Positions 1-4,964 of a stretch of 5,368 nucleotides of DNA are shown here, piece by piece. The notes beneath the pieces are model-generated. The model made no database searches, was not told where the DNA came from, and saw only the letters and a program-made list of their open reading frames with translations. The stretch comes from DATKQI01 sp035532755. GTDB taxonomy: Bacteria; Pseudomonadota; Alphaproteobacteria; Acetobacterales; Acetobacteraceae. Made by a program: the position numbers and the translations under genes. Positions within the stretch are counted from its first letter, which is position 1; the number at the start of each line of letters is the position of its first letter. The stretch is from contig DATKQI010000110.1 in the NCBI GenBank assembly GCA_035532755.1, forward strand, positions 1 through 5,368, in the 5' to 3' direction.

Positions 1-47
1 AAGTTGGCATAAAGTACGCTAGCTTCGATTTGTTTGGGTGTTGCCAT
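1..47 (-). CDS. Possible 5' end of a minus-strand gene leaving the window
   Basis: On the minus strand an ATG at 47 opens a stop-free frame to the left edge. It encodes MATPKQIEASVLYAN and then continues out of the window. Lysine and glutamine codons early in the frame and a plausible hydrophilic start make this look like a protein N-terminus, but only 15 codons are visible and there is no good Shine-Dalgarno sequence upstream. It would be divergent from the small ORF at 105, with 57 bp between the two starts, and could be another passenger gene of the IS1595 element. No function can be assigned. It could equally be a chance open stretch. Confidence 0.3.
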   Translation of the reverse strand, partial: MATPKQIEASVLYAN

Positions 48-104
48 GGTGCAAAGGGAATCCAAATCTCGAACATGGTAACGAGATAGTAGGTGTTACG
101 CGAC

Positions 105-275
105 ATGGCAAAAGAGCTGACCAAAGTTGAGGTTGAACACCGCGCCAGAGAATTGGCGCAACGCGTGATGGCAAAGCCACCGCAGCCGCGTATAAAACCG
201 AAAGCAGCCGCTAAGGTGGTTGCTGACGACGACGCCAAGCCAGGAAAGCGCGAGCCTGCTGCCTCGGCGTCTTAG
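105..275 (+). CDS. Small basic hypothetical protein, probable IS passenger
   Basis: This is a 56-aa ORF starting at ATG 105 (MAKELTKVEVEHRARELAQR...). A GTG at 93 in the same frame would add four residues. Neither start has a strong ribosome-binding site: AGG lies 11-12 nt before the ATG, and GAG lies about 7 nt before the GTG. The N-terminal half is charged and likely helical. It is followed by a KPPQPRIKPK segment and an Ala/Lys/Asp-rich tail that looks disordered. There is no membrane segment and no recognisable catalytic motif. It runs convergent to the transposase and overlaps its stop codon by 4 bp, so it lies inside the mobile element. That placement suggests a passenger or accessory protein, but no function can be given. 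The organised N-terminus and lysine-rich composition favour a real gene, while the weak start signal argues for caution. Confidence 0.5.
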   Translation: MAKELTKVEVEHRARELAQRVMAKPPQPRIKPKAAAKVVADDDAKPGKREPAASAS

Positions 276-1216
276 GCTGCGTCAATCCGCCGCCACGTCA
301 GGCGCTTGCCTTCACCACTCTTGAACGCGATTACCGCTCGCTCGGCATCCTCGATGCCCAACTTGGAGCGGTGCGAGTAGCGAAACGAGAACTCGTTGAG
401 ATAGCGCTGCAAATGCTGCTCGCCGCAATGCTGATAGACGCCATTGATACCGCGCTTGAAGATGCCGAAGAAGCCCTCGACCGAGTTGGTCGTCACATCG
501 TGGCGGGCATATTCCTTGGCGCCGTGGTTCACCGTCTCATGCTGCGCGAACTCTTTGCCGACCATTGGATACAGGCGGCTTTCGTCCGTGTGCAGCCTGC
601 TCTTGCGATCGGCATTGCGCACCAGCACGTCGCGCACGTTCGCTGCCGTCACCTGCGGCATGTGATAGGCACGAGCCGCGCCGCCACGCTCCACCAGCGC
701 GAAGATCGGGCGCTTCTCGGCCGCCTTCCCCTTCTTGATATAGGGACGCCCGTGGCGGTGCTTGCTGGGCTGCGGCGTCTCGCGTTTGCCGTGATAGGCT
801 TCATCCGCCTCGACCACCTTCCCCTGGCCGCCAAGCGGTGACGGATCGGTGTCTGTCATGGCCTCGCGGATGCGATGTGCCATGAACCAAGCCGAGTTAT
901 AGGCGATCTTCAAAGTGCGGTGCAGTTGATGGGCCGAAATGCCCTTCTTGGATGCCGCCATCAGATGGTAGGCCAGAACCCACTTGGTCAACGGGATGTG
1001 ACTGCGCTCCATGACCTGCCCGGTGCGCACCGTGAACTGACCACGGCAATCGGGACAATGGAACAGGCCTGCACGATGCGCAGTACCCCCCATGCGGGCC
1101 GCCTGCGTCGATCCACAATGCGGGCATTTCACGCCGTTGGGCCAGCGCGAATCCTCAAGCCACGCGCGGGCCTTATCTTCATCGTGAAAGACCGGATCGG
1201 TGAGATTTACATTCAT
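272..1216 (-). CDS. IS1595-family (ISXO2-like) transposase
   Basis: This 314-aa transposase moves the element by DDE-type chemistry. The N-terminus (MNVNLTDPVFHDEDKARAWL) and the following zinc ribbon are typical of the family, with CPHC at residues 31-34 and CPDC at 54-57. A helical region with FTVRTGQVMERSHIPLTKW follows. The ISXO2-like catalytic domain shows D138 in VEADEAYHGK, D211 in LHTDES, and the block TTNSVEGFFGIFKRGINGVY, where N244 and K254 fit the DDNK pattern described for the family. The later block HLQRYLNEFSFRYSHR is also characteristic. The open frame could begin at 1246, but ATG 1216 is preferred: GGAG lies 8 nt upstream (1228-1225) and family members start at this point. 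No frameshift or missing catalytic residue is visible, so the enzyme may be active. The gene faces the same way as the interrupted sugar operon and could receive its read-through transcription. Confidence 0.93.
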   Translation of the reverse strand: MNVNLTDPVFHDEDKARAWLEDSRWPNGVKCPHCGSTQAARMGGTAHRAGLFHCPDCRGQFTVRTGQVMERSHIPLTKWVLAYHLMAASKKGISAHQLHRTLKIAYNSAWFMAHRIREAMTDTDPSPLGGQGKVVEADEAYHGKRETPQPSKHRHGRPYIKKGKAAEKRPIFALVERGGAARAYHMPQVTAANVRDVLVRNADRKSRLHTDESRLYPMVGKEFAQHETVNHGAKEYARHDVTTNSVEGFFGIFKRGINGVYQHCGEQHLQRYLNEFSFRYSHRSKLGIEDAERAVIAFKSGEGKRLTWRRIDAA

Positions 1217-1241
1217 GGGCTGCGCTCCGTCGATGAATGGC

Positions 1242-1271
1242 ATCATGCAGGAATGCAGTCCGCTTTGTCAA
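1242..1271 (-). promoter_or_regulatory. Candidate transposase promoter in the IS end
   Basis: Reading on the minus strand, a consensus -35 box TTGACA (1271-1266) is followed after 18 nt by CATGAT (1247-1242). CATGAT matches the -10 consensus at 4 of 6 positions. Transcription would begin near 1235, just before the GGAG ribosome-binding site of the transposase start at 1216. This favours 1216 over the ATG at 1246, which lies within the -10 box. The -35 match is perfect but the -10 is weak, so this is a prediction. Confidence 0.4.
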
Positions 1272-1286
1272 GTGAGTAATTGGGCC
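1261..1286. repeat. Candidate terminal inverted repeat of the IS (right end)
   Basis: The last bases of the element, before the solute-binding protein sequence resumes, read GGCCCAATTACTCACTTGAC on the minus strand, followed by AAAGCG. Starting with GG and lying about 45-70 bp before the transposase start fits an IS1595 terminus. Its partner at the other end is outside the window, so the repeat cannot be confirmed by pairing, and the exact outer base is inferred. Confidence 0.4.
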
Positions 1287-2116
1287 GTGCGGGAATTGGG
1301 GTTCGACCAGTAGCTGGCGCCCTCCGCGAGGTGCTTCTTGTGAAGGTCCGCAAGGAAGTTGAACACCGCGTCGAACCCGGGGCCGCCCGTTTCCCATTTC
1401 TTCGTCCGCGCGTCGTACAGCCGGTCCGGCGTGCCATCCAGCAGCACCTGGAATCCCCGGAACGAGGATGCCTCGCCCTGGGGGGTGCCGATGTAGATCC
1501 AGAGCGGGATCACGCCGGGAACCTTGGCCTTGATCGCCTCGGCGGCGGCGATGATGTCCGCCAGCCCCTTGGGCTTCCACGCCGCGGGAAGCCCCGCCCG
1601 CTTGAAGATGTTCGTATCGTAGTACATCTGCTCGACATCGGTTTCGACCATCATGGCATAGGGCGTGCCATGAACCGCCGTCATGTGCTTGAACGTCGGA
1701 TAAAGGCTCTTGTACTCCTCGAAGGATTGGAGTTCGGGAAGTGCGGCCAGATATCCGGCTTCCGCGTCGGATTTCACCAGGAAGGAATCCTCCCAGATCA
1801 CGTCGGGCGTCGTCGCCGCACTGCGTTCAAGCAGGTCGAGCTTGGCGTAGTATGTGGATTCGCTGTTGGTGACGACATTGCGGATCTTCACCTTCACGCC
1901 CGGATGCGCCTTTTCGAAAACCGCCGCGGCGATCTTCCACCATTTGTCCGTGGGCGCGGCATTGGGCGCGAACGTGTCACCCGTCACCGTCAGCGTGATC
2001 GGGGCGGCGTTCGCCGCCGGCGCCCCGGCGGCAAGCATGCCGCCCAGCAGCGCGCCCGCCGCAAGCGCGCCGATGCGCAGCGGCTTCATGGCGTCTTTCG
2101 TCGATGATTTTTGCAT
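1268..2116 (-). pseudogene. Family-1 extracellular solute-binding protein of a sugar ABC importer, truncated by the IS
   Basis: The intact protein would be the periplasmic receptor that delivers a carbohydrate to an ABC importer (SBP_bac_1 type). From ATG 2116 the frame gives 282 aa, whereas such proteins are usually about 400-430 aa. Residues 1-37 form a Sec signal peptide: K/R near the start, a hydrophobic stretch IGALAAGALLGGMLAAG, and an A-x-A site at ANA|APITL. The mature part carries family features such as WWKIAAAVFEKAHPGVKVKI, TPDVIWEDSF, AGYLAALPEL and GTPYAMMVETDVEQMYYDTNIFKRAG, so lobe 1 and part of lobe 2 are present. After YWSNPNSRT the frame enters the insertion sequence, reads a few foreign residues and stops at a TGA inside the element's TTGACA. 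Loss of the C-terminal third should prevent folding and ligand binding. The gene follows the ROK regulator closely and is probably in one transcript with it. The substrate cannot be named. An ATG at 2143 in the same frame lacks a ribosome-binding site. Confidence 0.85.
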
Positions 2117-2127
2117 GGTTTTCATTT

Positions 2128-2133
2128 CCTCCC
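2128..2133 (-). promoter_or_regulatory. Ribosome-binding site of the solute-binding protein gene
   Basis: GGGAGG on the minus strand lies 11 nt before ATG 2116, 2 nt before ATG 2125, and downstream of ATG 2143. The spacing best supports 2116 as the start, although 11 nt is slightly long. The site lies 17 nt past the stop of the upstream ROK gene, as expected inside an operon. Confidence 0.6.
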
Positions 2134-2149
2134 TGGCAGACATGTTTTT

Positions 2150-3376
2150 TCAGGAGCCGTGCATGGCCGGCCGCCCCCCTGCTGCCCCGCGCCGTGCGGC
2201 GCGCGGCAGCAAAGAGAAGAACACGAGCGCCGCCGCGCCGATGGCGTTCGCCGTCTCGCCCAGCCCCGTCACCGAAACCTGCGTCGCAGCGATGCTCCGG
2301 CGGAATGCGCAGCGCTCGATGCGGCCGCGGATGACAGGCAGGAACACCTCCTGCACCTCGTGGAAATGCTCGCCCCCGAGCACGACGTCATTCACATCCA
2401 CGATGTTCAGAACGCTGACGAGCGCCGTGGCCAGCTTCTCCGCGGCGCTCGTCAGCAGTGCCGCGACAGCGGGATCGGTCCTCGCCGCCGCCACCACCTC
2501 CCGCAGCGTCGTGAAGCGGCCGTGCGCGGCGGCATCGCGGAGCAGGGCGGTCGCCGAGGCCTCGGCCTCCAGGCAGCCGCGGGAACCGCAATCGCAGGGA
2601 TGGCCGGCGGGATCGACGATCACGTGGCCGATCTCGATCGCGTTGCCCGTCGTCCCGCGATAGACGTCATCGTCGAACACCAGCCCGCCGCCGATCCCGA
2701 GCCCCCAGTAGCAGTACAGGAACGGGCCATGCCCCCGCGGCATCCTCCATTCGACCCCGATCGCCGCCGCGGTCGATTCGTTGTCGATCACCACGGGCAG
2801 GTCGAGCATCCGGCGGAGTTCCTCCGCGGCGTCCACATGCTCCCAGCCGGGAAAATTGGGCGGGCGGACGATGGTGCCGGTCGCAAGATCGATCGGCCCG
2901 GGTGCGGCAAGGCCGATGCCGCACAGCCGGTCGCGGCGCCCCTTCCATTCGGAAATCTCCAGAAGCCCGCGCACCTCCCCGGCGATCCGCCGGAGCGTCT
3001 TCGTGGCGGTCTCCGCCCTCGGCAGCGCCGTCGCGTTCCGCCACCTCACGTTTCCGCCCAGATCGAGCGCCACGGCCGTCAGGCAGTCCCGCTCCAGCCC
3101 GAAGCCGAACGCGTAGGCGCCGTCGGGGCGGACACGAAGCCCCACCGGCGGCGCGCCCGGCCCGCTCGATCGCGCGATGTCCGTCTCCTCGATCAGGCCG
3201 TCGGCCAGCAGATCGCGCGCGACCCTGCCGACCGACTGGCCGGAAAGCCCGGTCTGCTCGGAAAGCTGCACGCGGGAAATCGCATTCCGCCGGCTGATGC
3301 TGCGGAAGATCACCCGCTCATGCTTGCGCCGCAACATCCCCTGCGGAGAGCGGGCCTGCTCCTCGGCTGCGCGCAA
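2150..3376 (-). CDS. ROK-family transcriptional regulator (NagC/XylR-like sugar-operon repressor)
   Basis: This is a 408-aa DNA-binding repressor of the ROK family, probably controlling the adjacent sugar importer genes and itself. Residues about 21-62 (ERVIFRSISRRNAISRVQLS through QSVGRVARDLLADGLIEE) form a MarR-like winged helix-turn-helix. The ROK domain follows, with GIGLAAPGPIDLATG at 153-167, GLGIGGGLVFDDDVYRG at 225-241 and the zinc signature EIGH...CDCGSRGCLE (H251, C261, C263, C268). The N-terminal DxGGT phosphate-binding motif of ROK kinases is absent (FGFGLERD). The kinase ND pair is replaced by N199-E200, so a sensor rather than a sugar kinase is expected. The start is taken as TTG 3376, because relatives carry a (S/T)xQxGMxxxNER-like stretch here that makes the next ATG (3337) internal. 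A GGGGGG/GGAG run sits 2-4 nt before the TTG, and the ATG has no ribosome-binding site. ATG 3337 (395 aa) remains possible. The C-terminal tail after GAAALVF is an Arg/Ala/Gly-rich extension encoded by a strong hairpin. Confidence 0.9.
   Translation of the reverse strand: MRAAEEQARSPQGMLRRKHERVIFRSISRRNAISRVQLSEQTGLSGQSVGRVARDLLADGLIEETDIARSSGPGAPPVGLRVRPDGAYAFGFGLERDCLTAVALDLGGNVRWRNATALPRAETATKTLRRIAGEVRGLLEISEWKGRRDRLCGIGLAAPGPIDLATGTIVRPPNFPGWEHVDAAEELRRMLDLPVVIDNESTAAAIGVEWRMPRGHGPFLYCYWGLGIGGGLVFDDDVYRGTTGNAIEIGHVIVDPAGHPCDCGSRGCLEAEASATALLRDAAAHGRFTTLREVVAAARTDPAVAALLTSAAEKLATALVSVLNIVDVNDVVLGGEHFHEVQEVFLPVIRGRIERCAFRRSIAATQVSVTGLGETANAIGAAALVFFSLLPRAARRGAAGGRPAMHGS
2180..2211. repeat. 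Strong GC-rich imperfect palindrome at the 3' end of the ROK gene
   Basis: Bases 2180-2194 pair with 2197-2211 with a single mismatch (2187/2204), giving a nominal 15-bp stem around TG; in RNA the loop would open by one or two pairs. It encodes the LLPRAARRGAAG tail of the regulator and lies about 65-95 nt upstream of the solute-binding protein start. There is no T-run after it in either direction, so it is not an intrinsic terminator. It could protect or process the operon mRNA, or be a REP-like element. Confidence 0.6.
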
Positions 3377-3391
3377 ATCTCCCCCCTTTGT

Positions 3392-3405
3392 TCCCGGCGC
3401 CGGGA
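3392..3405. repeat. Perfect 14-bp palindrome in the ROK gene leader
   Basis: TCCCGGCGCCGGGA is its own reverse complement. It lies between the putative transcription start (near 3427) and the TTG start (3376) of the ROK gene, ending 15 nt before the start codon and about 5 nt before the G-run. It could be a protein-binding site, or a small mRNA hairpin of about 5 bp that limits access to the ribosome-binding site. No trans-acting partner is evident. Short GC palindromes also arise by chance in DNA this GC-rich. Confidence 0.35.
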
Positions 3406-3412
3406 CGGATTT

Positions 3413-3439
3413 TTTAATTCCTAACCTTGAGGAATTAAA
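3413..3439. promoter_or_regulatory. Candidate ROK operator, 10-bp perfect inverted repeat
   Basis: TTTAATTCCT (3413-3422) and AGGAATTAAA (3430-3439) form a perfect inverted repeat with a 7-nt spacer AACCTTG. AT-rich arms centred 17 bp apart resemble operators known for NagC/XylR/Mlc-type ROK repressors. The repeat covers the predicted -10 box of the ROK gene promoter, so bound protein would block transcription. Autoregulation by the ROK protein is an inference from position and family. The AT-rich arms stand out from the GC-rich surroundings, which makes chance occurrence less likely. Confidence 0.65.
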
Positions 3440-3463
3440 CCCACACTTCCGAAGGGCCGTCAA
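3434..3463 (-). promoter_or_regulatory. Predicted sigma-70 promoter of the ROK/solute-binding operon
   Basis: On the minus strand TTGACG (3463-3458; 5 of 6 to the -35 consensus) is separated by 18 nt from TTTAAT (3439-3434; 5 of 6 to the -10 consensus). The expected start is near 3427, giving a leader of about 50 nt before TTG 3376. The -10 box lies inside one arm of the inverted repeat at 3413-3439. The 155-bp intergenic stretch that holds it (3377-3531) is markedly less GC-rich than the genes on both sides. Confidence 0.55.
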
Positions 3464-3531
3464 GAACAAGGTTCGGCGCGGATGGGTGGTAGAAGTAACC
3501 TTACAGTTTTTTAGGGAAGCCTGAAATTCCG

Positions 3532-4137
3532 TTATGTTTCGCCAAAACACGCCGCGAGCAGTTGCGCGAAGGCCCGCGCGCGATGGCTGGTCGCGCTCTT
3601 CCGCGCCGGGTCCATCTCCCCATACGTCTCCGCCTCCCCCACCGGCTGGAACATCGGATCGTAGCCGAAGCCGTGCGCCCCGCGCGGCGGCCACACCGCG
3701 AGCCCGTCCACCCGGCCGATGAAGGTGTCGGTGTGCCCGTCGGGCCAGCCGAGGCTGAGGGCGGAGACGAACCAGGCGCGGCGGTCTTCGGCCGCGCCCA
3801 TCTCCGCGTTCACCCGCGCCATGGCGGCGGCGAAATCCTTGCCCGGCCCCGCCCAGCGGGCCGAAACCACGCCGGGCGCGCCGCCCAGCGCCGCCACGCA
3901 GAAGCCGGAATCATCGGCCAGCGCCGGCAGCTTCGCGGCGCGCGCCGCGGCGAGCGCCTTCAGCCGGGCGTTGCCGGCGAAATCGGGCTCCGTCTCCTCC
4001 GGCTCCGGCAGGCCGAGGGTGGCGGCGGAGGCCACGCGGAGGCCGTGCGGGGCAACGAGCGCGATGATCTCCCGCAGCTTGCCGGGGTTGTGGCTGGCCA
4101 GCACCAGCTCCGTCCCCGCGGGCAGGCGGCGGGCCAT
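3532..4137 (-). CDS. rdgB: RdgB/HAM1 non-canonical purine NTP pyrophosphatase
   Basis: This 201-aa cytoplasmic house-cleaning enzyme hydrolyses dITP/ITP, XTP and related deaminated purine nucleotides to monophosphates and pyrophosphate, keeping them out of DNA and RNA. The Ham1/ITPase fold is seen throughout. SHNPGKLREI (15-24) binds the nucleotide. FAGNARLKA (53-61) retains the Asn and Lys, with Gly where enterobacterial enzymes have Glu. ALADDSGFCVAALGGAPGVV (72-91) contains the catalytic Asp, and SARWAG follows. GFGYDPMF (156-163) and KSATSHRA (180-187) complete the active site. Length is normal. The ATG at 4137 overlaps the rph stop by one base (TGATG), so translation is probably coupled, and no separate promoter is needed. 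No clear terminator follows. The hemW gene often found next in alphaproteobacteria is absent, and a sugar operon begins 155 bp downstream instead. Confidence 0.95.
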   Translation of the reverse strand: MARRLPAGTELVLASHNPGKLREIIALVAPHGLRVASAATLGLPEPEETEPDFAGNARLKALAAARAAKLPALADDSGFCVAALGGAPGVVSARWAGPGKDFAAAMARVNAEMGAAEDRRAWFVSALSLGWPDGHTDTFIGRVDGLAVWPPRGAHGFGYDPMFQPVGEAETYGEMDPARKSATSHRARAFAQLLAACFGET

Positions 4138-4868
4138 CAGGCGGCCCCAGTCGCCGCATCGATCGCCGCGCGCTGGGCGGCGAACAGGGCTTGTGTGCCG
4201 GTGCGGGCGAGGGCGAGCAGGGCGAGGAAGGCGGCTTCGGAGAACGGGGCCTGCTCGGCGGTGCCCTGGATTTCCACGATGCCGCCCGTCTCCGTCAGCA
4301 CGAAATTCGCATCCGCCTCGGCCGAGGAATCCTCGGCGTAATCCAGATCGAGCACCGGGGCGCCGCCCGCGATCCCGCAGGACACCGCGGCCACCTGCCC
4401 GATGAGCGGGATGGTCTTGAGAACGTTCATCTTCTGCAAGTGCCGGAAGGCGAGCGAGAGCGCCACGAACGCGCCGGTGATGGCCGCGCAGCGGGTGCCG
4501 CCGTCGGCGTTCAGCACGTCGCAATCGAGCGTGACGGTCATCTCCCCCATCGCCGCGCGATCCACCACGGCGCGCAAGGACCGCCCGATCAGGCGCTGGA
4601 TTTCCTGAGTGCGGCCGGATTGCTTGCCGCGCGCGGCCTCCCGGTCCCCGCGGGTGTGGGTGGCGCGCGGCAGCATGCCGTATTCCGCCGTCACCCAGCC
4701 CTTGCCCGCGCCGCGCAGGAAGCTTGGCACCTTCCCCTCCACCGAGGCGACGCACAGCACTTCCGTCCCGCCCATGCGGATGAGCGCGGAGCCCTCGGCG
4801 TGGCGGGCGAAGCCGGTGGTGATGGAAACCTCGCGCAAGGCGTTGGCGGGGCGGCCGGAGGGGCGCAT
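4137..4868 (-). CDS. rph: Ribonuclease PH
   Basis: This 243-aa phosphate-dependent 3'-5' exoribonuclease trims the 3' trailers of tRNA precursors and takes part in rRNA turnover. It works as a hexamer in the cytoplasm. The N-terminus MRPSGRPANALREVSITTGF is typical. GDREAARGKQSGRTQEIQRL contains R86. The phosphate-binding GGTR is at 123-126, exactly the positions known for the family, within CDVLNADGGTRCAAITGA. The catalytic acidic pair is D180/D186 in LDYAEDSSAEADANFV. VEIQGTAEQAPFSEA near the C-terminus is also conserved. Length is normal for the family. The start at 4868 is supported by AGGA 9 nt upstream (4881-4878) and by family alignment, although an open frame continues upstream. It is the first gene of an rph-rdgB unit and is divergent from an oxidoreductase gene. 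Confidence 0.96.
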   Translation of the reverse strand: MRPSGRPANALREVSITTGFARHAEGSALIRMGGTEVLCVASVEGKVPSFLRGAGKGWVTAEYGMLPRATHTRGDREAARGKQSGRTQEIQRLIGRSLRAVVDRAAMGEMTVTLDCDVLNADGGTRCAAITGAFVALSLAFRHLQKMNVLKTIPLIGQVAAVSCGIAGGAPVLDLDYAEDSSAEADANFVLTETGGIVEIQGTAEQAPFSEAAFLALLALARTGTQALFAAQRAAIDAATGAA

Positions 4869-4964
4869 GGGCAGGCATCCTGTGGTGATGAAGGGGCGGA
4901 CCATAGCCGGGTCTGGCGATGCGCCGCCAGGGCGGGCAGAGTGCGGGCGTTGCGGAGGGCGGGC
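4869..4964. promoter_or_regulatory. Divergent intergenic region between rph and the oxidoreductase gene
   Basis: These 96 bp must hold the control signals for rph (leftward) and the Gfo/Idh/MocA gene (rightward), unless the latter is read from elsewhere. A 6-bp inverted repeat CTGGCG/CGCCAG (4913-4918 and 4925-4930, loop of 6) lies in the middle. A CTATGG on the minus strand resembles a -10 box but has no matching -35. No promoter can be called with confidence in this GC-rich stretch. Confidence 0.4.
4954..4958 (+). promoter_or_regulatory. Ribosome-binding site of the oxidoreductase gene
   Basis: GGAGG lies 6 nt before ATG 4965, an ideal Shine-Dalgarno arrangement that fixes the start of the Gfo/Idh/MocA gene. 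Confidence 0.75.

Larger units (their letters stand above)
1..1286 (-). mobile_element. IS1595-family insertion sequence, left end outside the window
   Basis: The element is recognised by its ISXO2-like transposase (272-1216) and because it interrupts the solute-binding protein gene at its right boundary. The right boundary is placed near 1286. Reading inward on the minus strand, the candidate terminus starts GGCCCAATTACTCACTTGAC, and the reading frame of the host gene stops making sense as family sequence at about this point. The boundary could be off by some 10-15 bp. No reverse-complement partner of this terminus is present at 1-275, so the other end lies left of the window. At 1286 bp or more, the element is longer than a transposase-only member needs to be, consistent with passenger DNA. 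The orientation given is that of the transposase. Its base composition is less GC-rich than that of the flanking rph-rdgB genes. Confidence 0.75.

Noticed and set aside
6..30. Left terminus of the IS beginning at the GGC at 6
   Set aside because: Beyond GGC it does not pair convincingly with the right end at 1261-1286. The five preceding bases do not match the end of the 8 bp flanking the right end, so no target duplication is supported.
41..69. Plus-strand promoter TTGCCA...AAATCT for the small ORF
   Set aside because: Spacing is acceptable, but the -10 box matches the consensus at very few positions.
1217..1246. Transposase start at ATG 1246
   Set aside because: It falls within the predicted -10 box and has no ribosome-binding site. 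The ATG at 1216 has GGAG at 8 nt and matches the usual family N-terminus.
1280..3424. Long plus-strand open frames opposite the solute-binding protein and ROK genes
   Set aside because: They are antisense to genes with clear family motifs, encode Arg/Pro/Ala-rich sequence without domains, and are expected by-products of high GC content.
3413..3439. Intrinsic terminator of rdgB
   Set aside because: The inverted repeat is AT-rich and, in the rdgB transcript, is followed by an A-run rather than a U-run, so it fits an operator better.
3377..3694. N-terminal extension of the ROK protein back to ATG 3694
   Set aside because: It would run through the promoter and operator and overlap the end of rdgB by about 160 bp. 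The extra residues do not resemble ROK proteins.
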